Below are positions 1 through 5,978 of a stretch of 6,221 bases of DNA, piece by piece. The stretch is from JAMXLO01 sp035511435. Lineage in GTDB: Bacteria; Pseudomonadota; Alphaproteobacteria; Acetobacterales; Acetobacteraceae. Every line of letters begins with the position of its first letter. Within the stretch, counting starts at the first letter, position 1. A model generated the notes under the pieces. That model did no database searches. It saw nothing but the letters and a program-made list of their open reading frames with translations, and was not told where the DNA came from. The position numbers and the translations under genes are program-made. The stretch is from NCBI GenBank assembly GCA_035511435.1, contig DATKFJ010000478.1:1-6221 (forward strand), written 5' to 3'.

Positions 1-164
1 ACCGGCACGCCGAGACGTTCGGCGAGCGCGCGCGCCATGTCGGGCGAGACGCCCTCGGGATCGCCCGACGCGCTCTTGCCGGTGACCAGCAGGAAATTCC
101 CCATGTTGATCGCGGCGCGCAGGACGCCGTGCGGGGCAAGCTCGGAGACGATCGATTGCGACAT
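1..164 (-). CDS. Solute-binding-protein-like protein (SBP_bac_3 type), N-terminal part, no signal peptide
   Basis: Only the first 54 codons are in the window; the gene continues beyond base 1. The translation begins MSQSIVSELAPHGVLRAAIN and goes on to GNFLLVTGK, then GVSPDMARALAERLGVPV. A 'G-x-LR-a-x-I-N-x-G' strand followed by 'G-v-s-x-D-x-A-r-x-l-A-x-r-L-G-v-p-v' is the usual opening of family 3 extracellular solute-binding proteins, which bind amino acids and related solutes. In such proteins it normally follows a signal peptide, but here it starts about 10 residues after the initiator Met, with no hydrophobic leader. No in-frame ATG lies in the nearby upstream sequence to restore one, and the upstream context CAACTCCC is a poor Shine-Dalgarno. 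The gene lies downstream of the citrate synthase-family gene on the same strand, 171 bp away, with a promoter-like sequence in the gap. It may be a cytoplasmic sensor or enzyme-like member of the fold rather than a transporter subunit. Family call is fairly sure, role unknown. Confidence 0.8.
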   Translation of the reverse strand, partial: MSQSIVSELAPHGVLRAAINMGNFLLVTGKSASGDPEGVSPDMARALAERLGVP

Positions 165-196
165 GGGAGTTGGGTCCAGACCTGTGATGGCCAGGC

Positions 197-224
197 ATTG
201 TATTGAGGTACTGGCAACCTGCAA
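197..224 (-). promoter_or_regulatory. Candidate sigma-70 promoter for the solute-binding-protein-like gene
   Basis: Read on the minus strand, TTGCAG (224-219) is followed after 16 bases by TACAAT (202-197), a 5 of 6 match to the -10 consensus. Transcription would start near 190 and give a leader of about 26 nt before the ATG at 164. The position is sensible, in the gap between two genes on the same strand. It suggests that the downstream gene can be expressed independently of the citrate synthase-family gene. The call rests on consensus matching by eye only. Confidence 0.4.
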
Positions 225-335
225 CTCATCGCGGCGATCCGGCTGGCGGCCGAAGTCAACGCGGCGGCTGTCCACGCTGCGCGGCGTGCAACACGCGAAT
301 GATGGTGCCCTGAACAGACTGGACTACGGCAACGC

Positions 336-1403
336 TCAGACCAGCTTATCGATGGCACCGATATAGCGCGAAGTCGGCCGGATCATCCGTCCGGTCTGCC
401 GCTGCTCCATCGCATGCGCCAACCAGCCTGCACAGCGAGACACCGCGAATACCGGGGTGAATGCCTCGCGCGGAATACCGACCGCATCCAGCAACAGCGC
501 GGCCGCAATCTCCACATTCGCCGGCAGCGAGCGGCCCGGCTTCACCCGCGCCAACACCGCGGCGACGCGCTGATGTACATATTCGGCGAACGCCAGCCGA
601 TTCGCGGCCGGACCCATTCGTCGCAGCATCGCGCGCATCGCTTCGGCACGCGGATCATTGCCGCGGAACACACGATGACCAAAGCCCATCAGTCGCTCGC
701 CGGCGACCAGCTTGCGCTCGATCCAGCCGTCAACGTCATCCGTCACCGCCAACACGTCGAGCAAATCGAGCGTGGGCCCAGGCGCGCCACCGTGCAGCGG
801 CCCAGTGAAAGCGCACCACGCGCCAAGCACCGCGCAAACCAGCGATGCCCGTGTCGATGCGATGACGCGCGCGGTGAAGCTCGAACCGCTGAGCCCGCTT
901 TCCGCCATCACCGCGAAATACGTGTCGAGCGCTGCAACGCTCGGCTCGCCCGCCGGCACGCCGTGCAGCATGCGCAACAGATCAGCCGCCGTGCCCAGTG
1001 TGGGATCCGGCCGCAGCGGCGCTTCGCCACGTGCCGCGCGCAGCAGCGCAGGCACGGCGACGCTCAGCGCGGCCACGATGGCAGCAGGCGGTGCGCCATC
1101 CGGCAATCGCGCCAGGCACTGCCGGACGCCTTCCGCGAGCGGGCGCGGCTTGGCATCCGGCAGCCAGTTGGCAAGATCATCGAATGCCGCCGACCGCCCC
1201 GCCGCCAGGTCGGCGCCAATGCCGGCTCGGGTCAGGCCGCCGCCGGCGAATCCGTCCCACAGCAGTGCAACCGTGCCTTCGTAGCCATACAACTCGGCAA
1301 GCTGCGGGACCGCGACTCCACGTACCCACATCATACCGAGTTCGCGGTCGGCATGACTGAGAATGGTATCCGCCGCGACGACGCCTTCCAGGCCGCTGGG
1401 CAT
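336..1403 (-). CDS. Citrate synthase/methylcitrate synthase family protein with substituted active-site residues
   Basis: A 355-residue protein of the citrate synthase fold, which condenses an acyl-CoA (acetyl- or propionyl-CoA) with a 2-oxo acid in the cytoplasm. The ATG at 1403 is chosen because AGGAAA lies 6 nt upstream and the family's usual opening (GLEGVVAADT) follows at once; an in-frame ATG at 1499 would add 32 residues that look unlike the family. Visible motifs: LHGG with His204, GFGHRVFRGNDPRA with His243 and Arg252, SRCAGW with Arg323, and IRPTSRYIG with Arg342 near the C-terminus. Spacing matches E. coli GltA (His264, His305, Arg314, Arg387, Arg407). Two positions differ: the oxaloacetate-binding His (GltA His229) aligns with Ser169 in AESGLSGSS, and the catalytic Asp (GltA Asp362) aligns with Glu298 in ANVEIA. 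Asp-to-Glu also occurs, as I recall, in actinobacterial CitA-type enzymes; the His loss is less expected. At 355 residues it is shorter than the roughly 430-residue Gram-negative hexameric enzyme. Fold certain; exact substrate uncertain. Confidence 0.9.
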   Translation of the reverse strand: MPSGLEGVVAADTILSHADRELGMMWVRGVAVPQLAELYGYEGTVALLWDGFAGGGLTRAGIGADLAAGRSAAFDDLANWLPDAKPRPLAEGVRQCLARLPDGAPPAAIVAALSVAVPALLRAARGEAPLRPDPTLGTAADLLRMLHGVPAGEPSVAALDTYFAVMAESGLSGSSFTARVIASTRASLVCAVLGAWCAFTGPLHGGAPGPTLDLLDVLAVTDDVDGWIERKLVAGERLMGFGHRVFRGNDPRAEAMRAMLRRMGPAANRLAFAEYVHQRVAAVLARVKPGRSLPANVEIAAALLLDAVGIPREAFTPVFAVSRCAGWLAHAMEQRQTGRMIRPTSRYIGAIDKLV

Positions 1404-1421
1404 GGATCGTTTCCTGTTCCC

Positions 1422-1451
1422 GTTATGCCCGTCAGCGTGGCAGGTCTTGAA
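1422..1451 (-). promoter_or_regulatory. Weak promoter candidate for the citrate synthase-family gene
   Basis: On the minus strand TTCAAG (1451-1446) precedes CATAAC (1427-1422) with an 18-base spacer, about 18 bases before the ATG at 1403. The -10 element is moderate and the -35 is poor. The site lies in the divergent gap between the citrate synthase-family gene and the small plus-strand gene, where a promoter is expected. Low confidence. Confidence 0.2.
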
Positions 1452-1500
1452 CGCCGCCGGCCAGCCTGCCAAAACCGATGGCGACCAATGGGGGACCATT

Positions 1501-1716
1501 TTGAAGACGCCTAGGACACTGACGGAAGGCCAGCGTGCCTACGAGGCGAAGCGCGCCGCGAAGGCCGGCATGAGCCTGGACAAGTGGCTCAGCAGCAAGC
1601 AGCGACAGCTTGAGGCCGACGCGCGCGCCAAGGCCAAGGCCGCTGATTCCCAGAAGCCGGTTAAGAAGCCTGGCCTGCTTTCTCGCCTGTTGGATCGCGC
1701 GCACAAGCCACTGTAG
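1501..1716 (+). CDS. Small basic hypothetical protein (71 aa), probable TTG start
   Basis: The reading frame gives a strongly charged 71-residue protein: TEGQRAYEAKRAAKAGMSLDKWLSSK near the N-terminus, a Lys/Ala-rich stretch (QLEADARAKAKAADS), a KPVKKPG hinge and a C-terminal GLLSRLLDRAHKPL helix. There is no membrane segment or signal peptide. It looks like a short basic helical protein, perhaps nucleic acid- or membrane-associated, but I know no function. Start choice: there is no suitable in-frame ATG. The upstream in-frame ATGs (1363, 1402) lie inside or at the very start of the divergent citrate synthase-family gene, and the next downstream one (1570) would remove the most family-like part. 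TTG at 1501 has GGGGGA at 1491-1495 as a Shine-Dalgarno; ATT at 1498 is adjacent in frame. The DUF429-type gene follows 56 bp later on the same strand. I have the impression that similar small proteins occur in sphingomonads, which I could not verify. Confidence 0.7.
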   Translation: MKTPRTLTEGQRAYEAKRAAKAGMSLDKWLSSKQRQLEADARAKAKAADSQKPVKKPGLLSRLLDRAHKPL

Positions 1717-1772
1717 CCGCCGCGGCAATGGAGCCAGCACGCCACCGGCCGGCTTCATCTGATCATGCCGCA

Positions 1773-2798
1773 ATGATCGTCGCACACGCCGATTGGAGCA
1801 TCGATCCGCGCAAGCGCTGGGTTGCGGTGGCACGTCGGGATCAGGACGTCTGGCGGCTTGCCGCACCGGCCTTGGTGGGCGAGGTCGCGACATTTCTCGC
1901 GCGGCTGCGGATGGTGGGGAATGGCGGAGCGGTGGCTCTCGGCGTCGATCTGCCGCTTGGCTTGCCGCGTGCTTATGCTGCGCGGCTATCCGAGACGAAC
2001 TTCCTGCATTTCCTGGCAACGACCGCCACGCGGCCCGACTTCTTCCAGGTCTGTCGATCGCTGGCCGAGGTCGGACTGGGCCGTCCATTCTATCCGGCGC
2101 GCGGCATAGCCGGGATGACGCGCGCAGCTCATGCGGGGGCGCTGGGCCTGGCTGGCGCCGCTTCCCTGTCCCGCGCCTGCGACCGCGCCACACCCGAACG
2201 TCCGGCCGGAGCACCGCTATTCTGGACGCTGGGCGCAAATCAAACGGGCAAAGCAGCCATCGCGGCATGGGTGGAGATGCTGATCCCGGCGTTGGCCGCC
2301 GGCGAGGATGTTCGGATTTGGCCATTCGCCGGCGCATTCCGCACCCTGCTGGTCCCGGGCGCCGTGGCACTGGCTGAGACCTATCCGGCTGAGGCCATGC
2401 GCCACCTCCACATCCGCCTGAAGGGCAGCAAGCGCCGGCAGACCGACCGGGTAGCGGTCGCGGATCAACTTCGTGCGGCGATGGCAGCATTGGACGTATT
2501 GCCCGACCCTGCGTTGGGCGCAGCCCTTGCCGATGGCTTTGGGCGCGATGCAGTCGGTGAGGACCGATTCGACTGCGTGCTTGGTGTGCTATGCGTGCTC
2601 AACGTGCTGGCAGGCCACCGACCGGACACCGCACCGCACGACCTTTGGATCATGCGCTGGGAGGGCTGGGTGCTCGGGCAGACCACCATGCCGGCGGGCT
2701 GGCCGGTGCAGTCCGACATGATCGAGGCCAAAAAGAAAGGGCGCGCCCATGCGGACGCGCCCAAGGTTGCTTTCGGTAACGATCCATCGGTTACATGA
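1773..2798 (+). CDS. DUF429-type protein with predicted RNase H-like nuclease fold
   Basis: A 341-residue protein with the motif order of DUF429, a family predicted to have an RNase H-like fold and possible nuclease activity. Visible motifs: HADWS with Asp7 on the first strand; ALGVDLPLGLP with Asp59; AETYPAEA with Glu202; FDCVLGVLCVL with Asp267 on a helix; and EGWVLGQT at 298-305, the usual closing strand. The acidic residues D7, D59, E202 and D267 are candidate metal ligands. The ATG at 1773 puts the first strand (MIVAHADWS) at the N-terminus as the fold expects; an ATG at 1728 would add 15 residues without motif content. Neither start has a good Shine-Dalgarno. About 36 residues follow the last conserved strand (tail with EAKKKGRAHADAPK), and its coding sequence contains a hairpin that looks like a minus-strand terminator. 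The PRTase-HAD gene follows after 37 bp. Biological role not established; the family call is moderately sure. Confidence 0.8.
   Translation: MIVAHADWSIDPRKRWVAVARRDQDVWRLAAPALVGEVATFLARLRMVGNGGAVALGVDLPLGLPRAYAARLSETNFLHFLATTATRPDFFQVCRSLAEVGLGRPFYPARGIAGMTRAAHAGALGLAGAASLSRACDRATPERPAGAPLFWTLGANQTGKAAIAAWVEMLIPALAAGEDVRIWPFAGAFRTLLVPGAVALAETYPAEAMRHLHIRLKGSKRRQTDRVAVADQLRAAMAALDVLPDPALGAALADGFGRDAVGEDRFDCVLGVLCVLNVLAGHRPDTAPHDLWIMRWEGWVLGQTTMPAGWPVQSDMIEAKKKGRAHADAPKVAFGNDPSVT
2731..2762 (-). terminator. Terminator-like hairpin read on the minus strand, inside the 3' end of the DUF429-type gene
   Basis: GGGCGCG (2739-2745) and CGCGCCC (2756-2762) form a perfect 7-bp GC stem around a 10-base loop. 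Read on the minus strand the stem is followed directly by TTTCTTTTT (2739-2731 side), the layout of an intrinsic terminator. On the plus strand no T tract follows, so it would not terminate the genes that contain it. No minus-strand gene ends here, so it might stop antisense transcription coming from the right. The structure is seen directly; its function is inference. Confidence 0.4.
2776..2794. repeat. Imperfect inverted repeat at the end of the DUF429-type gene
   Basis: GTAACGAT (2776-2783) and ATCGGTTAC (2786-2794) are inverted repeats separated by CC, perfect except for one extra G in the right arm. The right arm ends two bases before the DUF429-type stop codon TGA and shares sequence with the left copy of the 13-bp direct repeat. 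It could be an operator half-site pair or a weak hairpin; the T-rich stretch TATTTT lies 12 or more bases further on, too far for a standard terminator. Confidence 0.35.
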
Positions 2799-2841
2799 GT
2801 TGCAGTATTTTGACAAGGCGCAATAACACGGTGACATGAGT
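2788..2841. repeat. 13-bp near-perfect direct repeat bracketing the intergenic gap
   Basis: CGGTTACATGAGT at 2788-2800 and CGGTGACATGAGT at 2829-2841 match at 12 of 13 positions, with an offset of 41 bp, close to four helical turns. The first copy contains the TGA stop of the DUF429-type gene and the second contains the ATG start of the PRTase-HAD gene. The spacing is compatible with a pair of regulator-binding sites on one face of the helix, but a small duplication or chance are alternatives. Confidence 0.45.
2800..2827 (+). promoter_or_regulatory. Candidate promoter upstream of the PRTase-HAD gene
   Basis: TTGCAG (2800-2805) precedes AATAAC (2822-2827) with a 16-base spacer; the start point would fall near 2834, almost at the ATG at 2836, giving a leaderless transcript. 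A perfect -35 TTGACA also lies at 2810-2815, but its -10 position (GACATG at 2833) is poor. This 37-bp gap is AT-richer than its surroundings. The element is weak evidence, and simple co-transcription with the DUF429-type gene remains possible. Confidence 0.25.
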
Positions 2842-3807
2842 GATCGGGTGAAAAAAGCTGCCACTATGACATGGAAGGGATTGGAGTCCGGCCGGATGCC
2901 GGTATTCCTGGGTTACGACCAGACGGAGCGCATGATCGCCGCCCTGCTCGACCGGGCGATGCAATGGCAGCCGGATTTTGTCGTCGGGATCGCGCGGGGC
3001 GGATTGGTGCCCGCGACGATGGCCGCCGGCATACTGGCATTGCCCCTGGCGATGGTGGGCTTCGAGCGGGCGACCGCTGCAACGCAATGGATCGGCGCGC
3101 CGCCATCAGGCGGGCGCATCCTGCTGGTCGATGACGGCTGCAGCACCGGCCGCACCATGGATGCCGTCCGTTCAGCGCTGCTGCGCGAGGGTCGCGCATG
3201 CCTGACCCTGACGGTGGTGCACGATCCTGATGTCACGTCCTATGTGCCCGACCTGTCGCATCCGATGCGGACGCTGTGGCGGTTTCCCTGGGAGCGCGGC
3301 GAGGCGACGCCCGCGGGGCGTGCGCTGCGTGCCACTGGCGCGGGACCGGACCGGTCGACGGAACTGCCGTTCTACGGCCTGGATCTTGACGGCGTATTTC
3401 TGCCCGATGTGCCGGACGCGGACTATCTGGCCGACATCGCCGATGCAGTGGTTCGCCGGCATGGCTTGGAGCCGTTCGCGTCTCTGCCGTTCTTCTCGCC
3501 AGAGCGTGCGGTAGTGATCACCGGCCGCCCGGATTCCGACCGTGAGCGCACCAGCGCATGGCTGGCTCGCTGGGGGCATGGCGCGCTGCCGCTGGAATGC
3601 CGACCGACCGACATGCCGCACAATCCTGTCTCGGTCGCGCGCTATAAGGCTGCGACCGCGACGCGCTGGGGCTGCACGCATTTCGTGGAAAGCGACGCCG
3701 AACAGGCATTGCGGATCGCGGCGCACGCGCCGCATCTGGTGGTGAGCTGGTGGTCGGCGAGCGATGCGCGTGCCTGGCTGATCGGAGTGGCGGCGCAGCC
3801 GGAGTGA
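2836..3807 (+). CDS. Fusion protein: N-terminal phosphoribosyltransferase, C-terminal HAD-family phosphatase domain
   Basis: A 323-residue cytoplasmic protein with two enzyme-like domains. Residues about 21-155 form a type I phosphoribosyltransferase: VVGIARGGLVPA at 49-60 and the PRPP-binding loop ILLVDDGCSTGRT at 95-107, with Asp99 and Asp100 contacting the ribose of PRPP in known family members. Residues about 178-315 match HAD motifs: motif I GLDLDGV (Asp183, Asp185), motif II VVITGRP (Thr229), motif III Lys271 in ARYKAAT, and motif IV FVESD (Glu285, Asp287). HAD enzymes usually remove phosphate from small molecules, nucleotides or nucleic acid ends; TGRPDSDRERTSAWL is reminiscent of polynucleotide-phosphatase-like HADs. 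All key catalytic residues seem present, so both domains may be active, for example making and dephosphorylating a ribonucleotide or salvaging a nucleobase. The substrate is not readable. ATG 2836 is the earliest start; ATG 2866 or 2896 would keep both domains, and none has a strong Shine-Dalgarno. The gene follows the DUF429-type gene and converges with the ABC operon, 22 bp from its end. Confidence 0.85.
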   Translation: MSDRVKKAATMTWKGLESGRMPVFLGYDQTERMIAALLDRAMQWQPDFVVGIARGGLVPATMAAGILALPLAMVGFERATAATQWIGAPPSGGRILLVDDGCSTGRTMDAVRSALLREGRACLTLTVVHDPDVTSYVPDLSHPMRTLWRFPWERGEATPAGRALRATGAGPDRSTELPFYGLDLDGVFLPDVPDADYLADIADAVVRRHGLEPFASLPFFSPERAVVITGRPDSDRERTSAWLARWGHGALPLECRPTDMPHNPVSVARYKAATATRWGCTHFVESDAEQALRIAAHAPHLVVSWWSASDARAWLIGVAAQPE

Positions 3808-3829
3808 TGGCGCAGGTCGGCACGCGACA

Positions 3830-4630
3830 TCAAGGTTCCACCCTGCGCGCCGGCGCATGTTCGACGCGCAGCAGGAACTCGCGCGTGCGCGCCAGGCGGG
3901 GTGATCCGAAGATCGTGTGGGGCGTACCTTCCTCAAGCACCAGCCCGTTTTCCATCACGACCACCCAATCTGCGACATCCCGGGCAAATGCCATTTCGTG
4001 AGTCACGACGAGCATTGTCATGCCTTCCCGTGCGAGCTGCTGCATGACGTTCAGGACTTCGCCCACGGTCTCTGGATCGAGCGCCGATGTTGCTTCATCG
4101 AACAGCATCGCGCGCGGCTGCATGGCGAGCGCCCGCGCGATGGCAACTCGCTGCTGCTGTCCGCCGGACAACTGCGCAGGCAGGACATCGGCCTTGTCGG
4201 ACAACCCGACCTTGGCCAGTAATGCGCGCGCACGTGTTTCGACTTCAGCGCGAGGCATGCGCAGAACGGTACGGGGGCCTTCGCTGACGTTGGCCAGAGC
4301 GGTCATGTGCGGGAACAGTTCGAAGCTCTGGAACACCATGCCGATCTGGCGGCGGATTTCGCGTGCGTCGCGGCTTTTGGCATGGACTTCGCGATCGCCG
4401 ATCCGGATGCGTCCGCGGTCGATCGGTTCCAGGCCATTGACGCAGCGCAGCAGCGTCGATTTTCCCGAACCGCTAGGCCCGATGATGCACACGACTTCGC
4501 CTTCGTGCGCGATCAGCGACACACCGCGCAATGCCTCGACGCCGGTTGGATAGCGGCGGAACACGTCTTCGATCCTGATCAGTGCCGGCGCGTCATGGGT
4601 GCCTTGCCGGCGGTCATTTGGTTCCGTCAT
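3830..4630 (-). CDS. Polar amino acid ABC transporter ATP-binding protein (HisP/GlnQ-like)
   Basis: A 266-residue ATPase subunit that drives import by the two permeases encoded just upstream. All catalytic elements are visible: Walker A GPSGSGKST (51-59), Q-loop VFQSFELFPHMT (Gln101), signature LSGGQQQR (154-161), Walker B AMLFDEA (174-180), D-loop SALD (182-185) and switch histidine in VVTHEM (His211). The FQSFELFPHMTALANV segment and the ALAMQPRAMLFDEATSALDPE segment are characteristic of the polar amino acid uptake (PAAT) subfamily that includes HisP and GlnQ. Length is a little over the 240-250 residues usual for the family, because of an N-terminal extension of about 17 residues (MTEPNDRRQGTHDAP). 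ATG 4630 is chosen because it begins 7 nt after the stop of the upstream permease; a longer in-frame start at 4774 would overlap that permease and adds residues unlike the family. Last gene of the operon. Confidence 0.95.
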   Translation of the reverse strand: MTEPNDRRQGTHDAPALIRIEDVFRRYPTGVEALRGVSLIAHEGEVVCIIGPSGSGKSTLLRCVNGLEPIDRGRIRIGDREVHAKSRDAREIRRQIGMVFQSFELFPHMTALANVSEGPRTVLRMPRAEVETRARALLAKVGLSDKADVLPAQLSGGQQQRVAIARALAMQPRAMLFDEATSALDPETVGEVLNVMQQLAREGMTMLVVTHEMAFARDVADWVVVMENGLVLEEGTPHTIFGSPRLARTREFLLRVEHAPARRVEP

Positions 4631-4637
4631 CGCCACT

Positions 4638-5294
4638 TCATTCCCTGACCCGATGCCGTCGGTACAACCAGTCGCAGAACTTGGCCTGGGGATACGCCAG
4701 CACCAGATACGACAGCGCCAACGCGGTGAGCACTTCCAGCGTCCGATAATTCTCCGTGCGCAGGGCGAGCGCATGGTACGTGACGTCGGCGACCGCGAGA
4801 GTCGATACCAGCGAGGTTTCCTTGAACAACTCGACCCACATGCTCGCGGTTTCCGGCATCACGCGCGACCAGGCTTGCGGCATCACGACGCGAAAGAACG
4901 CCTGCCGTTCCGACATGCCCAGCGCCAATCCGGCGTGGCGTTGCCCTGGCCGGATCGACGCGATGCCGGCGCGGAAATTCTCCGACAGGAACGCCGAGAC
5001 ATTGCAGACCAGTCCGAATGCGACGGTGGCGAACCCTGGCAACAGGATACCGGTTTCCGACGGCATCACGTAATACAGCCAGTAAAGCTGCAGTAGCAGC
5101 GGTGTGGTACGCCAGAATTCGACCCAGCCGGTTGCCATGCGCGCCGCCGGTCGCGGTGCGTACAGGCGCGCCAACGCAAGGCTCAGGGCGACGATCAGCG
5201 CGCATGGCATCACCAGCACAGTCAACTCGATCGTTACCATCAGGCCGGGCAGCAAAGCTGGAAATGCTTCGAAGAACGCGGGCCAGTAGAACAT
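4638..5294 (-). CDS. Polar amino acid ABC transporter permease (HisM-like), second permease
   Basis: A 218-residue inner-membrane subunit of a polar amino acid-type importer. Hydrophobic segments lie at about 13-43, 64-77, 85-101 and 186-201, fitting the small five-helix permeases of the HisM/HisQ class. The EAA coupling loop that docks on the ATPase is at 105-141: ENFRAGIASIRPGQRHAGLA then LGMSERQAFFRVVMPQA. A second conserved stretch, ELFKETSLVSTLAVAD at 155-170, is also typical of the class. The start ATG at 5294 follows the stop of the first permease by 9 nt; AGGTCGG lies just upstream as a Shine-Dalgarno. Pairing with another permease implies a heterodimeric channel. Confidence 0.95.
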   Translation of the reverse strand: MFYWPAFFEAFPALLPGLMVTIELTVLVMPCALIVALSLALARLYAPRPAARMATGWVEFWRTTPLLLQLYWLYYVMPSETGILLPGFATVAFGLVCNVSAFLSENFRAGIASIRPGQRHAGLALGMSERQAFFRVVMPQAWSRVMPETASMWVELFKETSLVSTLAVADVTYHALALRTENYRTLEVLTALALSYLVLAYPQAKFCDWLYRRHRVRE

Positions 5295-5303
5295 GCATCC
5301 GAC

Positions 5304-5972
5304 CTATGCGGCGCCGCGCGCAGCGACAGCGACATAAACACGATCCAGCACACGCGCGATCGTGACGATCATGATGAAATAGAACACCATCAGCGTGGTA
5401 TAGATCGGGAAGGGCTTGGCGGTTTCGCCTTCCAAAAGGTTTGCTGCCCAGAACAGCTCTTGCACGGCGATCGTGCTGGCCAGCACCGAATCCTTGATGT
5501 TGCGGACGATGCGGGTATTCAACGGCGGCATCATTCGGATGGCTGCCTGCGGCAAGATGATCCGGCCAACTGCCTGCCGCCAGCTCATGCCCAAGGCCAA
5601 TGCAGCGTGCATCTGACCGGCGCGAACCGAACCAAGGCCACCACGCACGATCTCGGCAATGTAGGCACCGGAGTGCACGCCGAGTGCCAAAACGCCGGCG
5701 AGGAACGCCGGGAAGTTCGTCAGGCCAAGCAGCAACGGCAAGCCGAAGAAAACCCACACCATGATGACCAGGATCGGAATCGAGCGAACGACATCGATGA
5801 CGAATCCCAGCCCGCGGTCCACCCAACGCCCACCGTAAACGCGGCCAATCCCCATCACCGCGCCCAATACCAACGCCAACGCGATCGACGCGACATTCAG
5901 TTCTATGGTGACCAGCAGCGCGCTGGCGAGAAACGCAAGATTCGCTCGGACGATCGCGAACGCATCGAACAT
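5304..5972 (-). CDS. Polar amino acid ABC transporter permease (HisM-like), first permease
   Basis: A 222-residue inner-membrane subunit, homologous to but clearly diverged from the permease gene that follows. Hydrophobic segments lie at about 12-42, 56-82, 88-105 and 188-208. The EAA loop is at 107-143: EIVRGGLGSVRAGQMHAALA then LGMSWRQAVGRIILPQA; a conserved IVRNIKDSVLASTIAVQEL stretch is at 155-173. These are signature regions of HisM/GlnP-type permeases. The ATG at 5972 lies 6 nt after the stop of the incomplete upstream gene, with only a weak Shine-Dalgarno overlapping that gene's end, so translation is probably coupled. Substrate is not readable; basic or acidic amino acids or opines are all possible. 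Confidence 0.95.
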   Translation of the reverse strand: MFDAFAIVRANLAFLASALLVTIELNVASIALALVLGAVMGIGRVYGGRWVDRGLGFVIDVVRSIPILVIMVWVFFGLPLLLGLTNFPAFLAGVLALGVHSGAYIAEIVRGGLGSVRAGQMHAALALGMSWRQAVGRIILPQAAIRMMPPLNTRIVRNIKDSVLASTIAVQELFWAANLLEGETAKPFPIYTTLMVFYFIMIVTIARVLDRVYVAVAARGAA

Positions 5973-5978
5973 GGCGGC

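Noticed and set aside
279..296. Short dyad CACGC/GCGTG in the gap after the citrate synthase-family gene, considered as its terminator
   Set aside because: The stem is 5 bp and no T tract follows on the minus strand; common by chance in GC-rich DNA.
414..1514. Long open frame of 366 codons on the plus strand opposite the citrate synthase-family gene
   Set aside because: Its translation is Arg/His/Gln-rich with no motif, as expected from the antisense of a GC-rich gene; the minus-strand frame has clear family motifs.
1432..2490. Open frame of 352 codons on the minus strand opposite the small protein and DUF429-type genes
   Set aside because: Composition dominated by Pro and Arg with no motif; it crosses two plus-strand genes and is a shadow of high GC content.
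3809..3851. Inverted repeat GCGCAGG (3810-3816) and CCTGCGC (3842-3848) at the convergent gene ends, considered as a shared terminator
   Set aside because: The stem is only 7 bp with a 25-base loop and no T tract on either strand, and the right arm lies inside the ATPase coding sequence.
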